A stretch of DNA of 64,000 nucleotides, taken from Bacillota bacterium. GTDB lineage: Bacteria; Bacillota; Desulfotomaculia; Desulfotomaculales; Pelotomaculaceae. Positions 19,203-27,888 of the stretch are shown piece after piece. The stretch covers positions 1 to 64,000 of the forward strand of contig JAKPTB010000003.1 in the NCBI GenBank assembly GCA_029555205.1, written 5' to 3'. The first letter of the stretch is position 1. Every line of letters begins with the position of its first letter. Position numbers and translations under genes: made by a program. Below the pieces are notes generated by a model. The model was not told the DNA's origin, did not search any database, and saw nothing but the letters and a program-made list of their open reading frames with translations.

Positions 19203-19231
19203 AGTATACCTAATTCAGCGACTGAAGTCAA
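19203..19231 (-). promoter_or_regulatory. Promoter of tRNA-Asp and the cluster
   Basis: On the minus strand TTGACT (19231-19226), 17-nt spacer, TATACT (19208-19203), about 50 nt upstream of tRNA-Asp. Confidence 0.75.
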
Positions 19232-19319
19232 ATGGTATTTTCGAGGAGAACAACTTTTTTTCGCTGCTGCAATTTAGTTTCTGTGAATTACACCTTATTA
19301 AAGAGCCAGATCTCATTCT

Positions 19320-20186
19320 TTAAGGACGCCTACTGAACAGTAGTATGGCTTCCCTAACCAGCTTTGCCGCCAATAGCGCGGTCCTTTCCGAGTGATCGTA
19401 AACCGGGCTCACCTCGACCAGGTCAAAGCCCACCACATTCAGTTCCCCGAGCAAGTGCAGCGCCCGGATGATTTCCCGGGAGGTGCACCCGCAGGGTTCC
19501 GCTGCACCTGTACCGGGAGCGTAGGCAGGATCGATCACATCGATATCAAGTGTAACATAAACAGGCCTCCTCTTGAGAAGAGGTATGATTTCCTGCAGGG
19601 GCTGGATTAGTTCGTAGAAAAACAAGTTAGTATGTTTGCGGCCGAACTCAATTTCTTCCCTTGTACCCGAGCGGATGCCCAACTGGTAGATGTTCCCCCC
19701 GCCCACCAGGTCGGCCACCCTGCGCATCACCGTGGCGTGGGAATAACGCTCACCTAAATAATCCTGCCGTAAGTCTGCATGGGCATCCAACTGGATCACG
19801 GCAAGTTCAGGGTACACAAGGGCAACTTCTTTAATGACAGCAAGACTCACCAGGTGCTCCCCGCCAATTACAAGGGGAAATTTAGAGCCGCTTAAAACTT
19901 TTGCCGTAACCGCCCCGATCCGCCGCAGGCTTTCCTGGAGCGATCCGGGCGGCAGCACTACATCACCCGCATCATAATAGCAGCAATCTGCCAGATCCCT
20001 GTTGAGATCCAGGCTGTATTCCTCCAGCCCGGGCGAAACCAGACGGATTTGCTCAGGACCCTTCCGGGTGCCAGTACGAAAACTGACGGTAACCTCCATG
20101 GGAGCTCCGATTAGAACAACTTCAGCCTGTTCATAATTATCCACGCTACCCATGAAGACCGGCCCTCTCTCTAGAAGATCCAGCAA
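19320..20186 (-). CDS. speB: Agmatinase
   Basis: 288 residues, ureohydrolase family. Dimanganese ligands are visible in GGEHLVSL, LDAHADLR and LDIDVIDPAYAPGTG. Hydrolyses agmatine to putrescine and urea. TTG start with GGAGGGAGAG upstream; 16 nt after speE. Last gene of a pdaD-speE-speB operon, which argues for agmatinase rather than arginase or formiminoglutamase. Confidence 0.94.
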   Translation of the reverse strand: MLDLLERGPVFMGSVDNYEQAEVVLIGAPMEVTVSFRTGTRKGPEQIRLVSPGLEEYSLDLNRDLADCCYYDAGDVVLPPGSLQESLRRIGAVTAKVLSGSKFPLVIGGEHLVSLAVIKEVALVYPELAVIQLDAHADLRQDYLGERYSHATVMRRVADLVGGGNIYQLGIRSGTREEIEFGRKHTNLFFYELIQPLQEIIPLLKRRPVYVTLDIDVIDPAYAPGTGAAEPCGCTSREIIRALHLLGELNVVGFDLVEVSPVYDHSERTALLAAKLVREAILLFSRRP

Positions 20187-20202
20187 AATTCTCTCCCTCC
20201 AG

Positions 20203-21042
20203 TTATTTCAACAGTTCCTTTACAAAGGGGGGCAGCACGAAACAGGTCCGGTGAACGGCCGGGCTGTAATAACGTGTGTCCATTTGCGGAATAGCGGCTA
20301 CATCCACATCCAGGGGCTCATACTTCTTGGAGCCCATGGTAAAACTCCAGAGCCCCCCGGGATAGGTCGGAATGCAGGCTAAGAACAACCGGGTCAGCGG
20401 AAAAATCCCGGATATATCCCGGTACAACCTGGGGATCAGGTCGCGGTTAAAAAAGGGTGATTCCGTCTGGGCCACAAAGATACCGTCTTCTTTCAAGGCA
20501 TCATAAATATCGCTGTAGAAGGATGCGGAAAACAGACCTTCTGCAGGGCCAACGGGATCAGTGGAGTCGACAATAATAATGTCGTAAATGTTTTTGTTGT
20601 TCCTGACGTGCTTGATCCCGTCGTCCACGACTATTTCTACCCGGGGATCATCGAAGGCACAAGCAATCTCGGGCAGGTATTTTCGCGAAGCCTCGATCAC
20701 GGCGCCGTCAATCTCGCAGTGAACAACCTTTTCAATGGATGGGTGCTTGACGATTTCCCTTACCGCTCCCCCGTCGCCGCCCCCGATAACCAGGACTCTT
20801 TTCGGGGCAGCGTGGGTGTTGAGGGCGACATGAGTAATCATTTCATGATAGACAAACTCGTCCATAATCGTTGTTTGAATTACATTGTCCAGTAAAAGCA
20901 TCCGGCCAAACTGGTCCGTATCGACTACAGCCAGGTTTTGAAACTGTGTCTGCTCCTGGTGCAGCGTCTTTTTTACTCTGCAGGACAAGGCCATATCATT
21001 TGTCTGGTATTCTGTAAACCACAAATTGAACTTCTGGTCCAA
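20203..21042 (-). CDS. speE: Spermidine synthase
   Basis: 279 residues. Aminopropyltransferase core: [33 protein letters not shown] and [13 protein letters not shown]. Transfers the aminopropyl group of decarboxylated S-adenosylmethionine to putrescine. Start at TTG 21042 behind AATGGAGGC; an ATG six codons upstream overlaps that ribosome site. Middle gene of the polyamine operon. An S-adenosylmethionine decarboxylase is not in the window. Confidence 0.96.
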   Translation of the reverse strand: MDQKFNLWFTEYQTNDMALSCRVKKTLHQEQTQFQNLAVVDTDQFGRMLLLDNVIQTTIMDEFVYHEMITHVALNTHAAPKRVLVIGGGDGGAVREIVKHPSIEKVVHCEIDGAVIEASRKYLPEIACAFDDPRVEIVVDDGIKHVRNNKNIYDIIIVDSTDPVGPAEGLFSASFYSDIYDALKEDGIFVAQTESPFFNRDLIPRLYRDISGIFPLTRLFLACIPTYPGGLWSFTMGSKKYEPLDVDVAAIPQMDTRYYSPAVHRTCFVLPPFVKELLK

Positions 21043-21081
21043 CTTATCGCCTCCATTCATCTAAATTTACTTATTAGCAGC

Positions 21082-21543
21082 TTAGTACCAAAGCGGAACT
21101 GCAGCCAAAGCGCAACCGATTTTATCTACGCGATGTTCGGCAGAAGCGATCCTTGTGCCCTCCAGCTTCATTCCCCTGGTTTCAAAAGCCTCTTCCAGCA
21201 TCCTGATAATTGCCTTTTCCGCTTCTTCCTTGCTGCACCTTCCTGAGAATTCCATGATCACGCCAAAGGTATCTTTGGAAAAACCTACGCCTACTGCAGC
21301 GGAGATTAATTCACCCGGAGTATCACTGATAATATATCCGTATGCTGTTGGCACAAGCGATCCCGGGGGAATCTCCAGATTGGGGCAGTATTGTACGCCC
21401 GGGGGTAGAATGCTTGATACCCGGATCAGGTTTAAATTACCGATCTTTCCCGCTAAAAGGGCATTATCAAAGGCATTCAGGTGATTTTTCCCTTCGGCGC
21501 TGCCCGCTGTAACAAAAAACTTTTTTGGGGTCGGCAGCATCAT
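21082..21543 (-). CDS. pdaD: Pyruvoyl-dependent arginine decarboxylase
   Basis: 153 residues, the usual length of the small archaeal-type enzyme. Self-cleavage should occur at the serine pair in RVSSILPPG to make the pyruvoyl group; IPPGSLVPTAYG and GFSKDTFGVIMEFSG are further family marks. Converts arginine to agmatine. First gene of the operon, ATG behind AAGGAGG. Using this small enzyme instead of a PLP-dependent SpeA occurs in some deep anaerobic Firmicutes. Confidence 0.95.
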   Translation of the reverse strand: MMLPTPKKFFVTAGSAEGKNHLNAFDNALLAGKIGNLNLIRVSSILPPGVQYCPNLEIPPGSLVPTAYGYIISDTPGELISAAVGVGFSKDTFGVIMEFSGRCSKEEAEKAIIRMLEEAFETRGMKLEGTRIASAEHRVDKIGCALAAVPLWY

Positions 21544-21719
21544 TTGACCTCCTTAAACAACTTGTTTGGCTGCAAACAAAGATATTATATCAGAACTTAA
21601 AAAAAAATAAACTGATGTTTAAGAACCTTTTGGGAAAAATGCTACCTATTTGAAATATTAAGTATAGGAATTACCCCCTCGTGGCAATATAAAAAAAAGG
21701 CAAGCAAAGGGGGATTCGC

Positions 21720-22205
21720 ATGGTAAAGACTGTAATTGGTTTGTTCGATTCCCGGGATCAGGCTGAAAAGGCTGTATCGGCTTTGCGCAACAGTGGTTTC
21801 CATGAGGAAATATCTATTGTGGCCGCTGACAAGGGCAAAGCAACCGGGCAGCATAAGGCCGGTGAAATGGGAGTAAACGAAGGCAGCATATCCTCAGGTG
21901 TCAGCACTGGAGGTGTTCTAGGCGGCCTGGCCGGCCTGGCGGCAGGCGCAGGAGCCCTGGCCATCCCGGGGATAGGACCGATTATTGCAGCCGGTCCAAT
22001 CGCAGGTTTGCTATCCGGCGCTGCAACCGGCGGAATAGCAGGCGGCCTGATTGACTGGGGCATCCCTGCCGAAAGAAGCAAATACTACGAGGGGAAAGTC
22101 CGTGAGGGCAAAATTCTCGCCTCTGTCCAGACAGAGGAAGCAAAAATAAACACAGCGGCTGATATCCTGCGCAAAAACGGCGCCAGTGATGTTGAGACCC
22201 ATTGA
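21720..22205 (+). CDS. YflT-type general stress protein with glycine-zipper
   Basis: 161 residues. N-terminal alpha/beta domain VIGLFDSRDQAEKAVSALRN matches heat-induced stress protein YflT/GsiB-like proteins. The middle (about residues 60-110) is a Gly/Ala-rich hydrophobic zipper (GGVLGGLAGLAAGAGALAIPG) that may insert in membrane, then a second small alpha/beta segment (VQTEEAKINTAADIL). GGGGGA precedes ATG. Monocistronic with its own terminator; function unknown. Confidence 0.8.
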   Translation: MVKTVIGLFDSRDQAEKAVSALRNSGFHEEISIVAADKGKATGQHKAGEMGVNEGSISSGVSTGGVLGGLAGLAAGAGALAIPGIGPIIAAGPIAGLLSGAATGGIAGGLIDWGIPAERSKYYEGKVREGKILASVQTEEAKINTAADILRKNGASDVETH

Positions 22206-22245
22206 TGAGAAGGTGCCGGCAAACAGAATAGTTGTAAATCTTGAA

Positions 22246-22285
22246 GACGGGGCTTCCGTAAATAAGGAAGTCCCGTCCGCTTTTG
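22246..22285 (+). terminator. Terminator after the YflT-type gene
   Basis: GACGGGGCTTCC / GGAAGTCCCGTC, 8-nt loop, followed by a T-rich CGCTTTTGTTG. The remaining gap up to 22545 shows no gene. Confidence 0.75.
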
Positions 22286-22545
22286 TTGCTTCAGCTTAAA
22301 CCGCCTTCTAAGTTTTTTCGTAGATAGCGCGGTGAATAGCGGCATCCCCTGCCTGTCGCCTGTTCGATTCGCAGGTTATTGCCGGTTGCAGGCCCCGTTC
22401 CGCAATTAATTCGGCCAGCGGATACTTAAAGACTAAAGATTGCAGCCGCAAGCCTGAAAGGAAATAAAATTTCCATATTAAGAAGGTATTTGATAAATTT
22501 ACCAGTATATAACATACAGTACTCTTATAATGAGGTGAACCTGTC

Positions 22546-24120
22546 TTGCGTTTTCTAAAAAGCATAACCCTGGTTTTGTTGCTTATGCTCCCACTTCTTT
22601 TTCTTTTTTACACAAAAGTTATCCCGGTGACGGCAAAACTTGCCGGCCGGGAAAGCCCCGGCCTGACCTACCTCAGGGAGCAAGACTCAATAACTCTTGA
22701 TCCGGCCTGGGCGCAGGATGAAGAATCCTGCAAAGTTATTGCCAATATATTTGAAGGATTAGTTCGTTTCAAAGCGGGCACCACGGAAGTGGAACCCTGC
22801 CTGGCCGAATCATGGCAAGTATCCCCCGACAACATGGTGTGGACATTCTTTTTGCGGAAAAACGTCAAGTTCCATGACGGTACCCCTTTTAATGCGGAAG
22901 CAGTGCGCTTCAGCCTGGAGAGACAGATACCGTCCCAGGCTGGAAACAGCCTTAATTATGCTTCATTTACCTTTGGTATGGTTGAGCGGATTAAAGTCAT
23001 AGATCCGTACACGGTGAGTTTCATTTTAAAATTCCCCTACGCACCGTTTCTGAATAACCTGGCCATGACCGCATCTGCGCCCATAGTCAGTCCCGCTGCA
23101 GCCACAGCCCTGGGCGAAGCTTTTTCTGAAAACCCGGTTGGCACAGGCCCCTTCCGGTTTGCAAGCTGGGATAAAGGGAAACGGATTATATTGAAAGCAA
23201 ACAGAGATTACTGGGCAAATCCACCGGAATGCTCCACCCTGGTTTTCAAGGTTGTTAAAAACAGCCGGCTCAGATCATTGCTTATAAGATTCGGACTGGC
23301 AGATATAGCTGACGGGATAACTGCGGCGGATGCCCGTTATCTTGAACAGAAAGGCTGCCGCGTCCTGCGGAGCACCGGCCTGGACTTGAACTATTTGGGC
23401 TTCTATAACGACAAGGAGCCCTTCGACAATCCTGCTTTGAGAAGAGCTGTAAGCCTGGCCATAGACCGGAAGCAGCTCACAGAGAAACTGTACCGGGAAG
23501 CCTCCGTTGAGGCTGGAGGCCCTCTGCCACCCGGAGTACTGGGATATGACCCTGACATCCGCCCTCTTCCCTATGACCCGGCGGGAGCCAGGGAAATACT
23601 TGCCAGTCAGGACCTTGCCCGGGGTTTGAAAATCACCATCATTACCTATACCAACCAGAGACCCTATAATCCCGCGGGAGGTCAAAAGCTTGCCGAAGCC
23701 ATACAGGCCGACCTGGCAGCAGTGGGAATAGAAACGGAGATTAAGGCCTACCCCTGGCATGAGTATAAGGAAGCGCTTTTAAGACAAGAAGGTAACGCCT
23801 TTCTCTATGGATGGATCAGTGACAACGGAGATCCTGATAATTTCCTTTACACACTGCTCTCCTCCAGCCAAATTGAAAGCGGGCTCAATACTGCCCGCTA
23901 CAGGAACAAAGAAGTAGATCTGCTGCTGGCCAGAGCGCAACAATCGGCAGACCTGGCTTTGCGGGAGCAGCTTTACCGGGATGCAACGAAGATAATCATC
24001 CAGGATGCCCCCTGGGTTTGCTTAAATCACGGCCTGCGCCTTACAGCAGTTTCACCGGAAATAGAAGGTTTCATACAGCACAGGGCGGGTTATCCGTATT
24101 TACATGGCGTTAAAAAGTAA
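22546..24120 (+). CDS. ABC transporter substrate-binding protein, family 5 (peptide/nickel type)
   Basis: 524 residues. N-terminal membrane anchor or signal (residues 5-25) without a lipobox cysteine, then SBP_bac_5 motifs: AESWQVSPDNMVWTFFLRK, VKFHDGTPFNAEAV, NPVGTGPFRF, RRAVSLAIDRKQL. Captures oligopeptides or similar outside the cell. TTG start behind ATGAGGTG. No permease or ATPase genes lie next to it, so its partner transporter is encoded elsewhere, or it has another role. Confidence 0.88.
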   Translation: MRFLKSITLVLLLMLPLLFLFYTKVIPVTAKLAGRESPGLTYLREQDSITLDPAWAQDEESCKVIANIFEGLVRFKAGTTEVEPCLAESWQVSPDNMVWTFFLRKNVKFHDGTPFNAEAVRFSLERQIPSQAGNSLNYASFTFGMVERIKVIDPYTVSFILKFPYAPFLNNLAMTASAPIVSPAAATALGEAFSENPVGTGPFRFASWDKGKRIILKANRDYWANPPECSTLVFKVVKNSRLRSLLIRFGLADIADGITAADARYLEQKGCRVLRSTGLDLNYLGFYNDKEPFDNPALRRAVSLAIDRKQLTEKLYREASVEAGGPLPPGVLGYDPDIRPLPYDPAGAREILASQDLARGLKITIITYTNQRPYNPAGGQKLAEAIQADLAAVGIETEIKAYPWHEYKEALLRQEGNAFLYGWISDNGDPDNFLYTLLSSSQIESGLNTARYRNKEVDLLLARAQQSADLALREQLYRDATKIIIQDAPWVCLNHGLRLTAVSPEIEGFIQHRAGYPYLHGVKK

Positions 24121-24196
24121 GCAGGCAAAACTTCTTTCCAGACAAAATATCTAGTCATAAAAAATGCTATTAGATTTTTCAGTCCTTTACGTCTCG

Positions 24197-24213
24197 GTGC
24201 CGCGTCAGCGGCA
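24197..24213. repeat. Small hairpin
   Basis: TGCCGC-gtcag-GCGGCA shortly after the solute-binding gene. There is no T-run, so terminator function is doubtful. Confidence 0.3.
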
Positions 24214-24389
24214 TGGATGTCTAACAAAAATATTAATTGCTCTAAATGTTCTCTCTTAAATGAATACACTCGATTAAGATTATTCCCTTACCTGGCAGTG
24301 GCATTATCTTCCACTAATAACACTGGCTCCTCTGAAGAATAATATTGGTAAAAGGCATATGCCTAATCTCAGTTTTAGGAGGAACGATA

Positions 24390-25220
24390 ATGGATCAAGT
24401 TTACCAGCTCCAAAGGCAGATCCAGGATTTACGGCAAGAAGTAAACACAATCAGTCAGGTTGCAAACCAGTTGCAGCGCTCAGAAGCCAACAATGCCGCT
24501 CAACTCCAGCGTTTGCAGCAAAACGAAAGCATGGCCGCCCAGCAGCTTCAGGCCATTCAGCAACTCTGCAACCGCCTGAGCCAGGATGTCAATGTTATCA
24601 GTAATGTCGCCCAGAGTGTCACCGCCCAGATTGCCAACAGGCCCTTTACCACCGGCCACTACGGCACTGGGATCAGTCCCCAGTTTAGTACGGGAATCAC
24701 TCCCCAGTTCAGTACGGGAATCAGCCCTCAGTTCAGCACCGGGCAGTTCGGCTACGCTACCAACTTGCAAAACCAGTTCGGTACCTTTGGAAGCCAGTTC
24801 GACCAGAACCGTAATGACGAGTTTTCCCGGAACCAGTATATCAGTTCCATGGCTGCAAACCGTTACGGAATAGGTTTTAACGCGCCCCAGTACGCCTCCA
24901 ATCAATACATCAGCAACCTGGCCAGCCAGGGGCTCCTTGGTTCCCAGCAAACTCCCGGGCCCAGTGGATATGGCGCAGCCACCATGGGGACAGGCATGGG
25001 TCAAAGTGGTTTTGCGGGAATAAGCACCGGCAATTTTGCTGTTCAGCCCGCTCACCCGGTACAGACAAATCAGTACGGTTCCACCAGCATGATGGGCAGT
25101 CATTATATCCCAACCTACAGCATGGGGCAGTCAACAAATCAATTGAGTTCCGGCCTATTCGGCAGTCAGTCCTACAACACCATGAGTACTCCCAGTATAG
25201 GCCGTTACTCAAATTTCTAA
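24390..25220 (+). CDS. Q/S/G-rich repeat protein with N-terminal coiled coil, unknown
   Basis: 276 residues. Residues 1-80 are a Gln-rich coiled coil (QIQDLRQEVNTISQVANQLQ; QLQAIQQLCNRLSQDVNVIS). From about 90 a short tandem repeat QFSTGIS/TP runs four times, then low-complexity S/G/N/Q/Y sequence with two QYIS units (RNQYISSM, SNQYISNL). No membrane segment or signal. ATG 24390 follows TAGGAGG; the longer frame from 24345 is rejected. Composition recalls spore-coat or other assembly proteins, but this is only likeness. Confidence 0.75.
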   Translation: MDQVYQLQRQIQDLRQEVNTISQVANQLQRSEANNAAQLQRLQQNESMAAQQLQAIQQLCNRLSQDVNVISNVAQSVTAQIANRPFTTGHYGTGISPQFSTGITPQFSTGISPQFSTGQFGYATNLQNQFGTFGSQFDQNRNDEFSRNQYISSMAANRYGIGFNAPQYASNQYISNLASQGLLGSQQTPGPSGYGAATMGTGMGQSGFAGISTGNFAVQPAHPVQTNQYGSTSMMGSHYIPTYSMGQSTNQLSSGLFGSQSYNTMSTPSIGRYSNF

Positions 25221-25228
25221 TACCTGAC

Positions 25229-25259
25229 GGGGGCCGTTAAAAGGCCCCTTTTATTTTTA
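25229..25259 (+). terminator. Terminator after the repeat protein
   Basis: GGGGCC-gttaaaa-GGCCCC followed by TTTTATTTTT. Confidence 0.9.
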
Positions 25260-25285
25260 AGTTAAGACTGTTAGTTATAAACCCT

Positions 25286-25322
25286 GTTAATCGTTACAAT
25301 CTCCAGTTAATCGTTACAATCT
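25286..25322. repeat. 17-bp perfect direct repeat
   Basis: GTTAATCGTTACAATCT at 25286-25302 and again at 25306-25322 (20-bp spacing), about 90 bp upstream of the small gene at 25410. The spacing of two helical turns suits a dimeric regulator site. Confidence 0.7.
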
Positions 25323-25409
25323 ATGGAAATAAGACAATTATAGCTCTTAACATATTATGGGTTTATTGTTATAATATCCTATATTATTAAATTGCGGGAG
25401 GGGTCTGCT

Positions 25410-25652
25410 TTGGCAAAAATTTTACGTGAAGGTGCTTCGTATACCCAGCGTGATGTTGTAGAACTGCTGATAGAATTCTCAGCGTTTAAGGACCGGGTTA
25501 CTAAAAAGTTTAAAGAATTGGCCAGGGAACTGGATGGAAAGGCCAACGAACACGACCTCTGGGTTAATGTATATCTAATCTCATCGGATTACTCTGAGGA
25601 AGTTGCCGGTAAAAGACATAAACAGCAGGATTCTCTGCAAAAAATATCATGA
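25410..25652 (+). CDS. Small helical protein, unknown
   Basis: 80 residues, charged and mostly alpha-helical (RDVVELLIEFSAFKDRVTKKF). TTG start at 25410 behind GGGAGGGG; the frame's earlier TTG lies within that ribosome site. No family recognised. Preceded by a direct repeat that may regulate it. Confidence 0.55.
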   Translation: MAKILREGASYTQRDVVELLIEFSAFKDRVTKKFKELARELDGKANEHDLWVNVYLISSDYSEEVAGKRHKQQDSLQKIS

Positions 25653-25662
25653 AAATAAACGA

Positions 25663-25697
25663 CAAAAAAACTGGCTTGAGAAAGCCTTTGTTTTTTT
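25663..25697. terminator. Bidirectional terminator between convergent genes
   Basis: AAAAAAACTGGCTT-gag-AAAGCCTTTGTTTTTTT; serves the 25410 gene and the minus-strand gene ending at 25696. Confidence 0.8.
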
Positions 25698-26331
25698 ATT
25701 CTTTTTCTGCAGTTGCTTCCACATCGATGGTTTTTCCTTCCCATGAATCAGGGTTAGCGTTTTCGCGATAGTGCTTGATAACGAAGGATCCTACCTTGTT
25801 ACAGATATAATAGTTTACCCAGCCGGCAACGAACATCCCGATTACGGGAATCACTCTTAAGACTGTTTTCTGGGACGTCCTGATGCCCAGGGCCAGCAAG
25901 GCGTGCTCCACCAGCCGCAAAAAGGTGCTCCCAGAAAGCTGCGCTACCGTCAACCTGGACAAGCCCCTGCCGGCTGCGCTGGACCCTATCGCTGAAATCA
26001 TTACCCATACCGCCTCCCGGGAAGTTTCGTCAAGATCCAGGTTGCGGTTGTATACCTCCGCCACTTCCAGAATTAACTCAGTCAATAAGAAAGCCATGGC
26101 GATCAGATCCAGAGCAGTACCGGCGACAATGACAAACACTGTGCCCAGTACGGGCACTGTCCCGGGCATGGTTGTAACAACTCCGGCAGTGGTACACCAC
26201 CTGCTTTTTTTCCTGATTAGAATACGGCATATTTCCTCATTACTCAAATGAGGATTTTTCTTTTTGAGCTTTACCACCCGTTTTTTTATATCCTTTTTAT
26301 TGACATGTTCAAAGGGGTTAAAAATCACCAC
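25696..26331 (-). CDS. Membrane-associated protein, possibly EcsC-like
   Basis: 211 residues. A basic N-terminal region, a hydrophobic hairpin around residues 50-90 (GTVPVLGTVFVIVAGTALDLIAMAF) and a second hydrophobic segment near 155-180 (VIPVIGMFVAGWVNYYIC). The arrangement resembles EcsC-family proteins; this is weak. GTG start, ribosome site poor. The 26332-26440 gap holds no gene. Confidence 0.6.
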   Translation of the reverse strand: MVIFNPFEHVNKKDIKKRVVKLKKKNPHLSNEEICRILIRKKSRWCTTAGVVTTMPGTVPVLGTVFVIVAGTALDLIAMAFLLTELILEVAEVYNRNLDLDETSREAVWVMISAIGSSAAGRGLSRLTVAQLSGSTFLRLVEHALLALGIRTSQKTVLRVIPVIGMFVAGWVNYYICNKVGSFVIKHYRENANPDSWEGKTIDVEATAEKE

Positions 26332-26445
26332 CCGCGTGCCACTCCCTGTTTTTTTTCAATATAAAAATATAAAAATACGCCACAGCAGACTTTATGCCTT
26401 CCACTAATGAACCAGTATTGCCCGAAAGGAAATCAGATTTATTAT

Positions 26446-26475
26446 TTGACGAACAATACGTAGATGATTTATAAT
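26446..26475 (+). promoter_or_regulatory. Promoter of tRNA-Ala
   Basis: TTGACG (26446-26451), 18-nt spacer, TATAAT (26470-26475), roughly 85 nt upstream of the tRNA. Confidence 0.65.
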
Positions 26476-26561
26476 TTATTCTGACCCGTTACCGGATCAT
26501 CTGTTTAACTGAAGCAGTCTTAGAAAACCGGATTACTTCAGACCAAACCCACCACATACAT

Positions 26562-26637
26562 GGGCCTATAGCTCAGCTGGGAGAGCGCTTGGTTCGCATT
26601 CAAGAGGTCAGGGGTTCGAATCCCCTTAGGTCCACCA
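26562..26637 (+). tRNA. tRNA-Ala (CGC)
   Basis: 76-nt cloverleaf, acceptor GGGCCTA/TAGGTCC with one G-U, anticodon loop TTCGCAT giving CGC (reads GCG), encoded CCA. Single gene. Confidence 0.93.
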
Positions 26638-26640
26638 GTA

Positions 26641-26671
26641 AAATAAAGCCTTGCGAGGCTTTATTTTTTTA
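26641..26671 (+). terminator. Terminator of tRNA-Ala
   Basis: AAATAAAGCC-ttgcga-GGCTTTATTT followed by TTTT, three nt after the tRNA. Confidence 0.9.
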
Positions 26672-26714
26672 AACAAGGCAGTTTTTCTGGTTAAAATCAC
26701 TGGCTTAAAAGAGT

Positions 26715-27392
26715 TTATTTTAAAGAGTAAAGGCTTATTTTTGAAAGGATAGCCCACCTTCTATATAAACGCCTTAAAGCTCCGCGACAGGCATGGTAAT
26801 TCTCAATGGTCTCCTTAAAAAAATTGCGTGCCCTGTTTTTGTCGCCCGCTTCCATAAAAACTCTTCCCGCCTGATAAAAAGTTTTAGGCGTACCATAATT
26901 AAGAAGTTGTTTGCAGATATTTTCAATTACGTGAGGGTGTTGCCGCTCTTGAAGGTAAATCCTCAGCAGGTAGACATAGGGCTCTCCCAGGCTTGCTTTT
27001 GGGTTTGCAGCCACAGCGTTTTCAATTTCCCTCTTGCCTTCTTCGATTTTCCCAAGATAATAATAACAAGCCCCCAGGTAGAAATGGAAAAGGGGATGCC
27101 CGGCCATTTTCCCCGCTGCGTTTTCCAGGAAGGAACTTGCCAGTTCATATTTTCCCTGACGAAAGTATGTTTCTCCCAGATCAAGATGTGCCTCGGCATT
27201 AGCCGGGTTGACCTGAACTTCTTTCTTTAACTCCCTCATTCTCCCTGCCCTCCGCCATGGCTCGAAAAGATCCGGAAGGAACCCGATAAAGCGGCGTTCT
27301 ATAACGAAGACAACCACAACCAGGATCAACAGGGCTAATAACGGGTTGCCGGTTAAAAACGATATCAAAAGAAATAAACCAAATGTCTTCAT
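26715..27392 (-). CDS. Membrane-anchored TPR protein
   Basis: 225 residues. N-terminal hydrophobic stretch, residues 3-32 (LLALLILVVVVFVIE), then three or more TPR units (AEAHLDLGETYFRQGKYELA; LFHFYLGACYYYLGKIEEG; KTFYQAGRVFMEAGDKNRA). Likely a scaffold on the cytoplasmic membrane face; partner unknown. Good GGAGGTC before ATG. Monocistronic. Confidence 0.75.
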   Translation of the reverse strand: MKTFGLFLLISFLTGNPLLALLILVVVVFVIERRFIGFLPDLFEPWRRAGRMRELKKEVQVNPANAEAHLDLGETYFRQGKYELASSFLENAAGKMAGHPLFHFYLGACYYYLGKIEEGKREIENAVAANPKASLGEPYVYLLRIYLQERQHPHVIENICKQLLNYGTPKTFYQAGRVFMEAGDKNRARNFFKETIENYHACRGALRRLYRRWAILSKISLYSLK

Positions 27393-27888
27393 GTGACCTC
27401 CAATTTTTATACCAGCCGTGTAAATATATTATCGTACTAATTTTTGGCATGACTATTTTATCTAAACAAAAACATTTCATACTTAAATATAACACATTTT
27501 GATTCCCGTCACACGCAGAACCTGCAAAGAATTGCTTGACTTCCATTTGAAACATATTGTGAGATGATGTAATATTTGATATATTGGTTTTGTATCAATT
27601 TTGGATCATGTTTCTCTTTTTGTTGCAGATGTGTTTATTTTTTAAGTATTGATTTTGTCCACATAGCCGTGTGTACGGCCAGTATATTAACAATTGACAA
27701 AGGACTGTCGAAAGAAGTGTTCTCTAAAGAAGGAAAACAAATATTTCCCTTGAATAACATAATAACCAATGCTTTCAACATATAGGACTGGTTACATATT
27801 ATGTTTGATTGAGTTCCTGATTCCTCATCAAACGAATTGGTTCGAAAGTCCTGCCAAAAATCCATATGGAAAGAGAGAGAAATAAATA
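27393..27888. other. Intergenic region upstream of fdhE
   Basis: About 500 bp, AT-rich, no supported gene on either strand. AGGACTGTCGAA (27701-27712) and TTCGAAAGTCCT (27841-27852) form a 12-bp inverted repeat with one mismatch across 128 nt, which could frame a leader structure of the formate dehydrogenase genes. Confidence 0.45.

Noticed and set aside
27576-27785. 69-codon frame upstream of fdhE
   Set aside because: No ribosome site and no recognised motif; treated as intergenic.
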